A stretch of 64,000 bases of DNA, taken from the NCBI GenBank assembly GCA_030323885.1, contig CM059193.1:74189543-74253542 (forward strand). The letters run 5' to 3'. Below are positions 10,086-20,724 of this stretch, in pieces; within the stretch, counting starts at the first letter, position 1; each line of letters begins with the position of its first letter. The notes beneath the pieces are model-generated. The model worked only from the letters and a program-made list of their open reading frames with translations, did no database searches and had not been told where the DNA came from. Source of the DNA: Branchipolynoe longqiensis (Eukaryota; Annelida; Polychaeta; Phyllodocida; Polynoidae). Both the position numbers and the translations under genes were made by a program.

Positions 10086-10366
10086 ATATATATATACATA
10101 TATATATATATACGTAAATATATACATATATATACATATATATCCATATATATAGATACATACACATATACACACATATATGTATCACTGTCTTAATATA
10201 TGTGTGCTGTATAATTATTATGCGAGTAGTATAAAAGCATGGAATGGAGCTGTATTATCATTTTCAATTATTATTACTCCGAAAAACAGTGCCCTCTCAC
10301 GGGCGTAGACACTTGTCTGGTTTCTCTATTGTGTACTGTCGCTGGCCTGTAGCTGATATATATATA

Positions 10367-10683
10367 CCGGACGAGATAGCCTAATCGGTAGATCGCAGAC
10401 TTCCAGTGCGGTAGGTCGGGAGTTCGAATCCCATCCGAGTCAAACCAATAACCTATAAAATGTATACTTGTTGCTACCTAGCCTGGCGCTTGGCATTAAT
10501 AGGATAGGACAAGGACTGGTTTGAATAGTATCAGGATAATTTGACTGCGGGATATCAGGTCATGGTCCTGGCAGCCTGCTCTCCAAATGGGGCAACACTA
10601 TAACGTGTATATTAGTGTGCACTGTCACAAGTCAGTTCCCGTCCTGATGTTGCTATGACATAAAACAACAACAAACACACAAT
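10367..10683 (+). mobile_element. SINE1, full length
   Basis: Head CCGGACGAGATAGCCTAATC with B box GGGAGTTCGAATCCC, body CTAGCCTGGCGCTTGGCATT through GTCCTGATGTTGCTATGAC, and tail AAAACAACAACAAACACAC. Followed within 10 nt by another copy in the same orientation. Confidence 0.8.
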
Positions 10684-10689
10684 CTCCAG

Positions 10690-11022
10690 ACTGGACGCGG
10701 TGGCTGAATCAGTAGAGCGCCGGCTTCCCGTACGAAATGTCGGTAGTTGGAATCCAAGCCGAGTCAAACCATTGATTTATAAAATTGATGCTTGTTGCTA
10801 TCTAGCCTGGCGCTCGACATCAATAGGATAGGATAGGGACTGGTTAGCTCAGTGTCAGGATAATGTGACTGCATGGGATATCGGGTCATGGTGCCATCAG
10901 CCTGATCTCCCAGTAGCGCAGCACTACTAACTTACCATGAAGTGATGTGCACTGTCACAAGTCGGTACACGTCCTGATATGACCGTATATGTTGATAGGA
11001 CGTAAAATCACAACAAACTTAC
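10690..11022 (+). mobile_element. SINE1, full length
   Basis: Head CTGGACGCGGTGGCTGAATC with a mutated B box (GTAGTTGGAATCC); a full body with GGTTAGCTCAGTGTCAGG and CCTGATATGACCGTATATG; tail AAAATCACAACAAAC. Confidence 0.8.
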
Positions 11023-11089
11023 CACAGCGGGCACACTGAGGAGGACCCCAGCGTCTCTGTCAGCTGTCAGGCTTGCTGGTTCCCACCTT

Positions 11090-11499
11090 GATAAAGGATT
11101 CACCCGGTACTCGCAGTCGCAGTACACGGGTGAATACCACCCCTATATAAAAACGGTCGAAAAAGCTGGTTTACGAATTGAGAGCCTAATTTCACAATCT
11201 AAGAAGCAACAATTAGTCTTTACATATGTCTTATTGATAGCCCGCTACCTTTGAGTTGAAAAATATAATATAATATCTAGTTTAATAAGATTTAAAAGTG
11301 AAATTGATGGCTTTCTGCGGCCGCCATCTTGTCTTTTTGCATTCTCTCCCATTTCACCAACTCTGTGCCTATATGGGTAGCCATTTGATACTGGAGCCAC
11401 AGTTTCTACTTCAAGTTCCATACTAAGGCTATTTTCGCCCGTTTTTAGATGACCTTGTCGTTCACCCGTGTACTACAAGTACCGGGTTAATCTTTTATC
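11090..11499 (+). mobile_element. MITE M2, complete copy
   Basis: The left end GATAAAGGATTCACCCGGTA and the complement of the right end, GATAAAAGATTAACCCGGTA, continue through GTACACGGGTGAA on both sides. About 410 bp, with GCCGCCATCTTGTC (YY1-like core) at about 11322. Non-coding. Confidence 0.75.
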
Positions 11500-11653
11500 T
11501 AGTTCCCGCCCTACTCTACACCCTAATACTGTGTCCACCATCTCACCCGCTCATTCCCAACTTGTTCAAGTACATTCTTGTTGCAAAAGCCTATCAAACA
11601 GCTGCTGGTTGTAGCAATTTAAAAGGTCAGTATTCAACTGGAGTAAAATTTAG

Positions 11654-12008
11654 TTAAAGCTGCATAATCCGATGAAAACATCAAATTTTCAAAACCAAAA
11701 CAATTATCTAGATTTGATCCTACCTATCTAACTTAGCTACTGGTGCACTTATTAAACATTTGTCACCACATAGAAGGGAATACTGAGACAATTTAGTAGA
11801 ACCTCTTACTATAGAACAGTATGGTGTCAGAGTTTTAGCGTGTTTGCCTAAATTAATTTGGCATGTTTGCACCTCAAATATCTCAAAAGTTAGCCATTTA
11901 AAATAAAAGATACTTCAAACTAGGTTAAGGTAAATCATATCGATCAAGCTAATAGATTTATCTCGGAAAATGACCGAAACTCAAAACCATCGGACTATGC
12001 AACTTTAA
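11654..12008 (+). mobile_element. MITE M1, complete 355-bp copy
   Basis: Starts TTAAAGCTGCATAATCCGAT and ends CATCGGACTATGCAACTTTAA-like (last 20 nt ATCGGACTATGCAACTTTAA). The interior carries ATCTAGATTTGATCCTACC and TCAAAAGTTAGCCATTT. TTAA at both edges fits a TTAA target duplication, better shown at 19564. Confidence 0.8.
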
Positions 12009-12332
12009 CAACAACAAAAAGAAGGATAAAGCATTCCATAAGCTGTACTCCTATTGCCCCCCAACGTTACAGGAAATGTCGTCTGTTGTCATTATGTTGA
12101 CATTATGCATGGTATTTAGTGAACACATGTTGCCCTATATTTTATTGAATGATCTTAAAAGAAATTATTGTTGCTTTTCCCCGAATGTATCGTAGCGACC
12201 CGCGGCCATCTTTATGGTTTATGGCTTGTGGCAGAGTAGCGCTTTATAGCATTTAGCTCAAATCACACGGGAGGAAAATGCAATATAGACATTCAAAATG
12301 CAATGTTGGTATATCGAGCAAATGCACATGTA
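12009..12332. other. unique intron sequence, nothing recognised
   Basis: No exon-like segment, repeat end or RNA gene seen. Confidence 0.4.
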
Positions 12333-12749
12333 GATACAAGATTCACCCCGTACTTACAGTTGGGGTGAAAAACAACCCTATATAAAAGCAGGCGAAGAAT
12401 TTCAACATGGTGGGGAAATGAACTTCGCTGATAAATTCTTAATTTAAGAAGCGCAATAATTATATTATTTATGTACGCCTTCATATTTACCCGCTACTTT
12501 TGAGTTGGAAAATATAATAAAATATATACTTTAATGCAATTTAAAAGTGAAATCGACAGTGTTTTATCACCGCCATCTTGTCTTTTTGCATTCTCTCTCA
12601 TTTCACCAACTCTGTGCCGATATAAGTAGCCATTTGATACTGGAGTCAGGGATTCTACTTCTGGTTCCATGCTAAAGGTGTTTTTGCCCGTATTTAGACT
12701 GGGTTGTCATTTACCCCTGAACTGTAAATACAGGGTGAATCTTTTATCT
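12333..12749 (+). mobile_element. MITE M2, complete copy
   Basis: Ends GATACAAGATTCACCCCGTA (left) and, as complement of the right end, GATAAAAGATTCACCCTGTA. Same orientation and interior as the 11090 copy, including ACCGCCATCTTGTC at about 12572. Confidence 0.75.
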
Positions 12750-12829
12750 AGTTCACATGCCGGATAAAATTATGTGGTTTGTTCCTTAATTGTGGGAAAT
12801 GCTTTGAAAATAACAATTATGCACACCTA

Positions 12830-12937
12830 TGTATACATATATACCTAAATACACCTACATATACGCATATGGGTATATATGTATATACACACATATGTAT
12901 ATAAATTTGAGCTACCCATGTTAGGTTATATATATAT
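12830..12937. repeat. TATA-type microsatellite
   Basis: TATACATATATACCTAAATA and similar words; it leads directly into the M3 copy. Confidence 0.6.
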
Positions 12938-13411
12938 GCGTCAGCCTCACGAAAATGGGCCAATTGGAGGAAGTTGTCGGCGTTGATCATTGTATTTCGG
13001 CGTCGATCAGTATAATTATAATTTAGCATTGACAGAGGTTTTGGAAAGTCCTTAAATTTATCCTGAATGTAAATGTCGAGAAAATACAGCAACCTTATTT
13101 GTTTCTAGGATAATTAAATATAAAACAAAGAAATGCAGTACACTTTAAGAATTGCGACACCGACATCTGGTAAAGTTGTCGTCGTCGATCATTGGATGTT
13201 GGCGTCGATCGGTATAATTATAGTTTAGCATTGACAGAGGTGTTGGAAAGTCCTTCAATTTATCCTGAATGTAAAGGTCGAGAAAATACAACAACCTTAT
13301 TTGTTTCTAGTATAATTTAATATGAAACAAAGAAATGCACTACACTTTTAAGAATTGCGATGCCAACATCTTCAATTGACCACCGATTGGCCCATTTTCG
13401 TGAGGCTGACT
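12938..13411. mobile_element. MITE M3, inverted copy
   Basis: Left end GCGTCAGCCTCACGAAAATG; complement of right end GAGTCAGCCTCACGAAAATG. The interior holds two direct repeats in the opposite orientation to the 9612 copy (GTCGGCGTTGATCATTG; GTCGTCGTCGATCATTG). Embedded in a TA tract. Confidence 0.75.
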
Positions 13412-13449
13412 CATATACATGTTTTGTTTGTTGCTGTTTACGTCCTGGC

Positions 13450-13493
13450 AATATATATATATATATATATATGTGTGTATATACAATATATAT
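13450..13493. repeat. (TA)n microsatellite
   Basis: AATATATATATATATATATA followed by TGTGTGTATATAC; it abuts a MITE end. Confidence 0.8.
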
Positions 13494-14080
13494 GGGTCAT
13501 TCTTTAAAACTGGGCACCACATATTTGATTTCCACATTACGATGCTGTTAATTTGTTCTTTCTTTTATTGACTGCAAGTCAAATAATTATTGTATCCTCT
13601 GTGTATTAAGTATGTTAGCAATAGTACATTTATTGAAGGTCTCCCAAGAAAGAAATTAAAAGTGTACTTATACGATTTTGTGCTAATGTGAAAAAGTGAA
13701 AATTTACACATTTACACTATACATGTAGCCACACTTAGTTTCAACTTATTTTTCAACTTTTTTCTTGTAAGTTATAACCTTGTCTGCTTAACACTAATCA
13801 ATCAAATCTTGTTTGACTATGGTGTATATTTTAAAATGAGGTTCTGGATGTGTCTTTGATTTTCATGTTACACAAGTGATATTAATGTATTGCTCAATTT
13901 GTATAAAATCTATTTAAAACAGTGAAATTGATTTTTTCAACTCTGACATATGCACAACATGCACGCCTTCATAGGACATTTGATTAGGCTATTATTTGGA
14001 AGGTCTTTTGCTATTATTTGGAAGGTTTTCACTTTCATTTTTCATGTCACACTTTCATGCCAAGTTTTAAAGAATGACCC
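13494..14080. mobile_element. MITE with GGGTCATTCTTTAAAAC ends in a (TA)n tract
   Basis: Left GGGTCATTCTTTAAAACTGG, complement of right GGGTCATTCTTTAAAACTTG. ATATAT flanks both sides. 587 bp, AT-rich, non-coding. Only one copy in the window. Confidence 0.75.
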
Positions 14081-14164
14081 ATATATATGTGTATATACAC
14101 ACACATATATGTATTGCCAGGACGTAAAACTACAAGATACAAAGGATATTTATATATATAACCT

Positions 14165-14640
14165 ACACGCGTAGTTCAAATTTATATATAGAAGTGTTAG
14201 AAGCAAAGGCTAAGAAACCCTCCCGTTAAGTCTAGGTCAATCCCACAGCTGTATTGAACATCAACGTCTGGACAAATAGCATAATGTTTTACTAAAGATA
14301 ATCAGGCATATTAGGACAAATACCTTCACGTTTCTACTCCTTTTTAAAATAAACTAAATGTAGTTGGGTTCAGGTTCCACCAAAATATCCAAACTGTAGT
14401 AATGACGTGATGCTTAAACTACATTGATACCTTGGTACCAAATATACACAATTTGGTAGGCTGATTTCCTGTTGTTATTCCGGTCCTACCGTTTTTATTG
14501 TGAACAGAAGGTAATTTGGTGATGGGGCTGTAGGTTGGACGGGGGGGGGGGGGGGGGGTGCGGGGCTAGGTGGTAAGGACACGGGCACACCCTATGAGTT
14601 TGAACACTGTCAATCCTTGTAGTTTCAGACATACAGGTGC
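14165..14640. other. unique intron sequence with a G-run
   Basis: Nothing coding. A G homopolymer of about 18 occurs at 14540-14557, a likely assembly-sensitive spot. Confidence 0.45.
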
Positions 14641-14646
14641 AGCTGG

Positions 14647-14647
<1 letters not shown>

Positions 14648-14680
<33 letters not shown>
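14648..14680. repeat. (AT)n microsatellite
   Basis: About 15 AT dinucleotides. Confidence 0.9.
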
Positions 14681-14684
<4 letters not shown>

Positions 14685-14754
14685 GTCTGCAGTGACCTCT
14701 CAGGCAAGGAGCCGCATAGACAGGTAGGCATGCGTAGTGTGTTGAGATCAGGGA

Positions 14755-14826
14755 GCCTAGGTGGTGTAATGGTTAGCACACTGGCCCGGTATGCAAAGAG
14801 ATGTGGGTTCGAGTCCTGCTCTAGGT
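14755..14826 (+). repeat. tRNA-like core of plus-strand array
   Basis: 72 nt with acceptor GCCTAGG against TCTAGGT (one mismatch), A box GGTGTAATGGTTAGC and B box GGTTCGAGTCC. The anticodon arm does not fold, so it is a repeat and not a gene. Confidence 0.6.
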
Positions 14827-15075
14827 GCAATATTTCCCATTTTCATCACCCCTGTGACACTGGTTGCTGTGATCATGATCCTGTACAAGCTACGCATTGT
14901 ATGGTTGTTGGACCTATCCGGTGTATGTATGTGTAAATGCATTGCCTGTATATATGTAATTGTAAGCATTACAAGACTTACAATTGCAGGGGGACGAGTG
15001 TAGTGGTCTGCACTGACCTCTCAGGCAAGGATCCGCATAGAGAGGTAGGCATGGGTAGTGTGTTGAGATCAGGGA

Positions 15076-15146
15076 GCCTAGGTGGTGTAATGGTTAGCAT
15101 ACTGGCCGGAATGCAAAGAGATGTGGGTTCGAGTCCCGCTCTAGGC
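15076..15146 (+). repeat. tRNA-like core of plus-strand array, second unit
   Basis: 71 nt with a one-base deletion in the anticodon region (CTGGCCGGAATG). The acceptor stem GCCTAGG/TCTAGGC is fully paired. Confidence 0.6.
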
Positions 15147-15179
15147 GCAATATTTTCCATTTTCATCACCCCCATGACA

Positions 15180-15325
15180 TATATATATATGTATATATAT
15201 ATAAATACATATGTGTATATGTATTATATATACATATGTATATATATGTATATAAAGGTGCATATACATGTATATAATTATAAATGTGTATATATATACA
15301 TATATATACATAGTGATACATTTCG
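15180..15325. repeat. TATA/TACA microsatellite
   Basis: Low-complexity TATATATATGTATATATATA-type sequence. Confidence 0.75.
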
Positions 15326-15559
15326 CTAATTGAAAGTATTACGCCCGGACTGATCTCCAGGCTTGCAGACAAACCACCTGGTTGTTTGTTTATGTACCTT
15401 CAGGCTCTCCTATAGTCAGCGAATCAGAACGAGCCCTGACTTCCGGTCACTTGACCTACAACTGCTACTTGACCTCAATCTACCTTGTCATATATACACT
15501 GGGATGACCAATCCTGACTTGGGTTCCAGCTCAAATAGTTCATTCTAAATGTGATCCTT

Positions 15560-16145
15560 CACTAAGATACATTAATGTACACGTCACTGATCCGGCCGCA
15601 CCTTGAGTATGGCAACACGGCTTGGACACCGAAGTTCAAGAAGGACATGTCAATGATCGAGAGTGTACAGCGACGTGCTACAAAGTTATCACCAACCATA
15701 AGAGAACTACCATACGAAGAACGTCTCAGAATTCTCAACCTACCCAGCTTATACTACCGAAGGGCCCGGGGAGACTTAATAGAAGCATTCAAACACGTCA
15801 CTGGAAGATATGCGGTTGAAGCTAGATACCTGAAGCTGGCCAATTGTAAAACTAGAGGTCATCGATACAAGCTGAAGAAGGAAAGAGCAATAAAACCAGT
15901 CAGACAGCTATTCTTCAGTAACAGGATAGTAAATGCCTGGAACGCACTGCCTGAACATGTCATAGAAGCGCCTACTGTCAACGCCTTCAAAGGCAGACAG
16001 GATAAGCATTGGAGGGGGCTGCAATATTGCATACATCCGGTACTCGATGCGTTTAATCCTAGTAAATCTAATTTTGACATGCATCGACCTGATACAGGCT
16101 TATAAGCCTAACAAAATCAGAAGCGAATGAGTATGAGTGAGTGAG
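15560..16145 (+). pseudogene. LINE C: C-terminal end of a non-LTR reverse transcriptase
   Basis: One open frame (15575-16105, 176 codons) matches the end of LINE RTs: LIRPHLEYGNTAW, then SVQRRATKLSPTIRELPYEERLRILNL shortened here to its landmarks QRRATKL and YEERLRILNLPSL, YRRARGDLIEAFK and FFSNRIVNAWNALPEHVI. The catalytic palm motifs lie upstream and are absent, so this is a 5'-truncated copy; the frame itself is intact to its stop. A GAGTGAGTGAGAGAG-type 3' tail follows. Not a host gene. Confidence 0.8.
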
Positions 16146-16353
16146 AGAGTATTCATGTAAGGAGAACCCGGTAAAATCACGTGACCAGAGTTTTAATGGA
16201 CCTGCCATTTATTAGAGTAAGGTCAAAAGTTCAGACCGGAGAAAAGGTCACCCACTACCCGTTCTTACTTGCACGTGTATGCACCTTTGAGACAGGGTTT
16301 GCCTGTTTGGGTGAAAACTGACAAATTCCCAGGCCGCTCAGAGTGCTAGGTTT

Positions 16354-17315
16354 AGGCCTCAGTCACAATATGGCTTACGACCACTTGCGGACCCCTTGTG
16401 ACCAGTATGCCACCAAACAACTCGTGACCTCCTTGCGACCAAGGCAAAACAAACGCGCGGGAAAAAAATAGTTGATGATCAGTCGGCGATCGATTGTCAA
16501 CCGCTCAGTGACCAATCATTGACTGATCATGTGATCAGTCAGCCACCTGTATGTGATCAGGGCAGAAATTTGGGGGTTGTCGGCAACCCCTGTCGCCGAG
16601 CAGTCAGTAACCGAGTGCCGACCAGTTCTTCAAGTTATTCAAAAGCGATAGGCAGGAACAAGCAAAAGTACAGGTATGGGCATTGACAAATTCCAAAAGT
16701 CTCTGATGTGGGTCGACAGCAGCGGTTGCTATAGTGAACCGAGCACTGAACGACTGGTCGCTGAGCAGTTGCCGCGCGATCACAACTGTCATTTCCGTAA
16801 GGCCCAGTCACACGAGGCCTGCATTCGCTTACGATCGATCCACGAGGATTTTGCAATTAAATTATGACCACCTTACGACTAATCGCCGAATGCTCTGTGA
16901 GCGATCGCCGACTGATTGCCTACCATTTCGTCTTTTTTGGTCGCAAGATTGTCGCTGCAGCACCAACATCCTCCTTACGACCTCTGGCGTCTCCACCGAT
17001 CGCCGACCAGTCGGCGCCGATCACTGATCAGTCGGCGATCGTTCGCCAACTGATCGCCGACTGATCTGCGACCATAGTAGCAGTATTCAAGCATCACACA
17101 AGTCATTTTGCAGTTAAATTACGACCATCTTACGACCACCTTACGACAACCTTATGACTAATCACCGAGCGATTGCTGACCAATCCGATGTGGCGTGTCG
17201 CCTCGTGCATAATGGTCGACATGGCGACATATTAAATAGTTTGTAACAAATTGTTTCAATTTTGTCACAAGGAGATCGATCGCAAGCGAACGCAGCCCGT
17301 CATGTGACTGAGGCA
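16354..17315. mobile_element. M4-type MITE, GATCRGTCGGCGATCG-rich interior
   Basis: Left end AGGCCTCAGTCACAATATGG; complement of right end ATGCCTCAGTCACATGACGG. The interior is dominated by variants of GATCGCCGAC, CTTACGACCA and GACCAGT. A second set of ends (AGGCCCAGTCACACGAGGCC at 16801) suggests a nested or composite element. Confidence 0.55.
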
Positions 17316-17464
17316 TTAGATAAATATATTGTTATTAGGCTGATCATTATAATCTACTTTACTTTACTCCGAAGGAACCTTTATTATAAGTGGCTACCTT
17401 TGGAGATATTTGATTGTTCAACCACCCCCCGGCACAAAAAGTAGACATCGGCTATTGGGGGTTT

Positions 17465-18012
17465 GGAGATATTTCAAGTGAAAACATGCTAATGTTGGTG
17501 TGCACACTGACATGCTGGACAATAGAAGCTTCAGCAGAAGCAGGTTCTGTTAAAGCTGCATAGTCCATTAAAGCTGCATAGTCCATTAAAGCTGCATAGT
17601 CCATTAAAGCTGCATAGTCCATTAAAGCTGCATAGTCCATTAAAGCTGCATAGTCCATTAAAGCTGCATAGTCCGATGAAGCATCACATTTTCAAAACCA
17701 AAATAATGATATAGATTTGACTCTACATATCTAACTTAGATATTGATGCACATATGAAGCATTTATTGTCACATAGAAGGGAACACTGAGACAATTTGAT
17801 AGAACCTGTTACTGTTGAAGCCTATGGTGTCAGAGTTTTGGCGTGCTTGCCAAAACTAAGTTTGCATGTTTGAATTTCAAATATCTCAAAACTTATCCAT
17901 TTAAAATCAAAGTTACTTTAAGTGGAAATAAGGTAGATTATAGCGATCAATATAATATATTTATCTCAGAAAAATTACCAAAACGCAAAACCACCGGATT
18001 ATGCAAGTTTAA
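17465..18012 (+). mobile_element. MITE M1 with an amplified terminal repeat
   Basis: The main copy runs from about 17658 to 18012 (right end CACCGGATTATGCAAGTTTAA-like). Its left terminus is repeated in tandem (see next entry). A partial inverted M1 piece (ACTGACATGCTGGACAATAG to GCAGGTTCTGTTAA) precedes it. Confidence 0.75.
17550..17668 (+). repeat. 18-bp tandem repeat of an M1 terminus, 7 copies
   Basis: AAAGCTGCATAGTCC starts at 17552, 17570, 17588, 17606, 17624, 17642 and 17660. The unit is TAAAGCTGCATAGTCCAT. The seventh copy continues into the MITE as TCCGATGAAG. The copies are essentially identical, so the expansion is recent. Confidence 0.9.
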
Positions 18013-18185
18013 ATTGACTTAGTATGCAATGTATCAACACATGTTTAACAATGTCTACAATGAATATGTAGAAACTCCTACATATTTTTAAATAGTCGTA
18101 TTTTACGTCAAATAGCCGATGATAAATAAAATCAATGTGCTCTAGAGGCATCGTTAAATAAAACAAGCTTTACTTTTCGTTCCCT

Positions 18186-18292
18186 GGTTCATGAAGTGTG
18201 GTATCTTGGAGGGACAGCACTATGAAGTTGTTATGAGTGCCTCATAAGTCACCATCCATCCTGACATGACCTCAGATATTAATAGAATGTAA
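18186..18292 (+). mobile_element. SINE1 3' body fragment
   Basis: GGGACAGCACTATGAAGTTG, then CCATCCTGACATGACCTCAG. Diverged copy without head. Confidence 0.5.
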
Positions 18293-18308
18293 AGCTCAAT
18301 GAACTTAA

Positions 18309-19114
18309 AGGTCCTGTCACATTACGGCGTATGGCGGGAGCGTATTGAAAACCTACGTCGAAAATGGGAGAAAGCTGCGCATGCTGGCCTATCGTGACCT
18401 TTGGTGACCTATCGGCTGTTTTTGAGCGTATGCGTAACCTATGAGGAGCGTCCGAGGAGCGTACGAGGAGCGTATGAGAGCGTACTGTGACATTTTTGGA
18501 TGGTTTTGATTGGCATATGGAATGTATGCGTAGCTTATGCGTAGCATATGCGTAGTGTATGCGTAGCATATGCATAGCGTATGAACGTATGAGTAGCGTA
18601 TGAGTCAAGATCGATGTCAAGACCTATTGCATATGCTTGGAATACGCTGTGCATACGCTGTGCATACGCTAGGAGTACGCTCCCATATGTAACTCGTAGG
18701 TTATGCGTACGCTACATATGCTAGAGATACGCTAGAGATACGCCGGTGACGTAAGTTGAGCGTATGCGTAACCTATGCCGGCGCACCCCTACCGTACGAG
18801 GAGAGCACACCGGCGTAGGAGGAGCGTACACCGGCATATGAGTAGCGAATGAGAAGCGTATGAACCATACGCTCCCATAGGTCGAGATTTTTTTAGCATG
18901 CACAACAAAATTTGGATGGACGGACGAGAGAAAGCGTATGGCAGCGTACAACGGCATTGGCCGGCACATGACGGCCTATGCATAGTGTATGTGTAGCATA
19001 TGCATAGCGTATGTGTAGCGTATGGTGGCATATGGCGTCGTATGCCGACGTATATGACGTAATGCGCCTACGCCGCCATACGCTCCCGCAAAAAACCCTA
19101 ATGTGACAGCCCCT
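18309..19114. mobile_element. M4-type MITE, GCGTATGCGTAG-rich, TAA duplication
   Basis: Left end AGGTCCTGTCACATTACGGC; complement of right end AGGGGCTGTCACATTAGGGT; both then reach GGGAGCGTATGGCGG or close variants. TAA flanks both sides (18306-18308 and 19115-19117). The 806-bp interior is mostly iterated GCGTATG/TAGCGTATG/GGAGCGTA words. No transposase. Confidence 0.8.
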
Positions 19115-19165
19115 TAACAAAATGTATACTTGGTGTGACTTTGCCTGGGAGCTCAGCAATACTAG

Positions 19166-19498
19166 TGTAATGGCCCATGGCCCTCCGACTCTCTCACACT
19201 CACGGAAGAACACCAAGATTCAATCAAGTGTACGCTTCACCCTTGGTTTATTGAACCATCTGCTCTTCACGGCGTCAGTAGTTGTCTGACCCGCCCCCTG
19301 ACTCGCCAGATCCCACATCGACTCTATAGGTGTGTGTGGGGGGGTGGGTCAACCACACGCAGTAAAGGTCAGCCCGGCTAGGGTCTGACCGGTGGTGACC
19401 CATGCCGCCATCTAGCGCAGTGTAGTGGTACTGCGCTGATGGCGTCGTAGTCTCCGCTGCTACCGCGTGATAGTAGAGCTCATGTTCAGACTACTACA
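19166..19498 (-). mobile_element. solo LTR (333 bp), CTAG target duplication
   Basis: On the minus strand it begins TGTAGTAGTCTGAACATGAG and ends GGGCCATTACA, with AATAAA (TTCAATAAACCAAGGG) in the right half, as expected of an LTR polyadenylation signal. CTAG flanks it at 19162-19165 and 19499-19502. A relative with an adjacent primer-binding site lies at 47017-47589. Confidence 0.8.
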
Positions 19499-19563
19499 CT
19501 AGGATAGGGCAAAAAGCAGTGAGAATGAAGAAGACCAATCATCCGCGATTGAAATTGTCCCAC

Positions 19564-19896
19564 TTAAAGCTGCATAGTCCGATGAAGGCATCAATTATTT
19601 TAAACTAAATCAATTATCTAGATTTGATTCTACACGTTTAACTTAGATACTGGTCCACTTATTAAACATTTGTTGTCACTTAAAAGAGAATACTTAGTCA
19701 ATTATATGGAAAAAATTACTGTAGACGCCTATGCCTGCCAACAATAATTTTGCATGTTTGCACTTCAAATATCTAAAAGGATAACCATTTAAAATAAAGT
19801 TACTTCAAACTAAAGTAGAGTTGATTATAACGTTCAAATTAATGTTTATTTCAGAAAAGGACAGAAACTCAAAACTATCGGACTATGCAACTTTAA
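19564..19896 (+). mobile_element. MITE M1, complete, TTAA target duplication
   Basis: TTAA at 19564-19567 and 19893-19896 bracket ends AGCTGCATAGTCCGATG and CTATCGGACTATGCAACT. The interrupted SINE1 normally has a single TTAA at this point (compare GATTAAGCGGGG at 19979), so TTAA was the target and was duplicated. Confidence 0.8.
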
Positions 19897-19969
19897 TCAA
19901 CTACTGTACCAAAGGGGAAAAAATACAAAAACAAGAAACACTGAGTCTCTCTTTTTAAAATGTTGTGTA

Positions 19970-20230
19970 CATTAGTTGATTAAGCGGGGGAAATTTCAAT
20001 CACGGCCGGTTGGTCTTCCTCATGCCACTGCTCCTTGCCCAATCCTAAGAATGCGGACTGCCAGGCTAGCAAGCAACAAGTATCAATTTTTAAGTATTTG
20101 GTTTTGACTCGACCAGGGTTCGAAAACAGGATCCCACGATCTACCAACACTGGACACGGACTTTCTAACTTATTCGGCCATCCCGTCTTTGCTGGTTGTG
20201 TTGGTGTAGCTTCTCACTTGACAGTCTAAA
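19970..20230 (-). mobile_element. SINE1 long-tail variant, minus strand
   Basis: Complement carries a head ending TCGTGGGATCC..AACC (degraded), the body AATACTTAAAAATTGATACT and the variant tail GAGGAAGACCAACCGG..GATTGAAATTTCCCC, distinct from the GTTTTACGTCC-type tail. Confidence 0.65.
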
Positions 20231-20439
20231 TCCCACACAATATGACCCTAATGGTCAGTCATGCAGTCATTCACTTTTGCTGACGCATTTTCCGTTGTGC
20301 GTATATTGAAACGCGCTAAAATATAAATAGCCTAGGAATTTCCGACATCTGGACAACGGGTTGCTGTAGATAAGCAGCTGTAGTGGTAGTCTGGTGTCCT
20401 GTCTCCCAACACCATCACCGACCAGCCCCCTTGTAGGCC

Positions 20440-20722
20440 TGGTTGGTTGGTTGTTGGAGTTTTACGTCCTGGCAACATCTAAGGTGATATCAGGATGGGT
20501 ATCGACTTATGACAGTGTGCACTCATGGCAGCTTTATAGTGCTGCTCCACTGGGAAATCAGGCCACCAGCACCATGGGTATCAGGTCATGATGCTGGCAG
20601 CCTGGTTTCCCATTGAGGTAGCACTGTAAAGTCGCTATGAGCGCGCACTGTCACAAATCGGTACCCATCCTGATATGACCTTATATGTTGCTAGGACGTA
20701 AAAGAACAACAACCAACCACCC
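20440..20722. mobile_element. two SINE1 3' halves joined head to head (palindrome)
   Basis: 20440-20580 is minus-strand SINE1 tail (GGTTGGTTGGTTGTTGGAGT, TTTTACGTCCTGGCAACATC); 20577-20722 is plus-strand tail (GGTATCAGGTCATGATGC to GACGTAAAAGAACAACAACC). The two arms can pair over about 140 bp. Confidence 0.75.
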
Positions 20723-20724
20723 AT

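Larger units (their letters stand above)
14681..15180 (+). repeat. two tandem tRNA-like units, plus strand
   Basis: Same unit as at 505-1330, inverted. Two leaders (GACCTCTCAGGCAAGGAGCC at about 14693 and a variant at about 15015) precede two tRNA-like cores, and the units are about 310-320 bp apart. Confidence 0.75.
19118..19940 (+). mobile_element. SINE1 copy split by a solo LTR and an M1 MITE
   Basis: SINE1 pieces at 19118-19165 (AAAATGTATACTTGG to AGCAATACTAG), 19499-19563 (CTAGGATAGGGCAAAAAGCA to TTGTCCCAC) and 19897 onward (TCAACTACTGTACC) read as one SINE when the LTR at 19166-19498 and the MITE at 19564-19896 are set aside. This dates both insertions after the SINE. Confidence 0.8.

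Noticed and set aside
10367..10442. tRNA genes (also at 40061, 44266, 49143 and others)
   Set aside because: Heads of SINE1: A and B boxes are present but arms do not fold properly and each is followed by the same SINE body.
17550..17668. CRISPR-like array
   Set aside because: Direct head-to-tail 18-bp repeats without unique spacers, in a eukaryotic transposon end.
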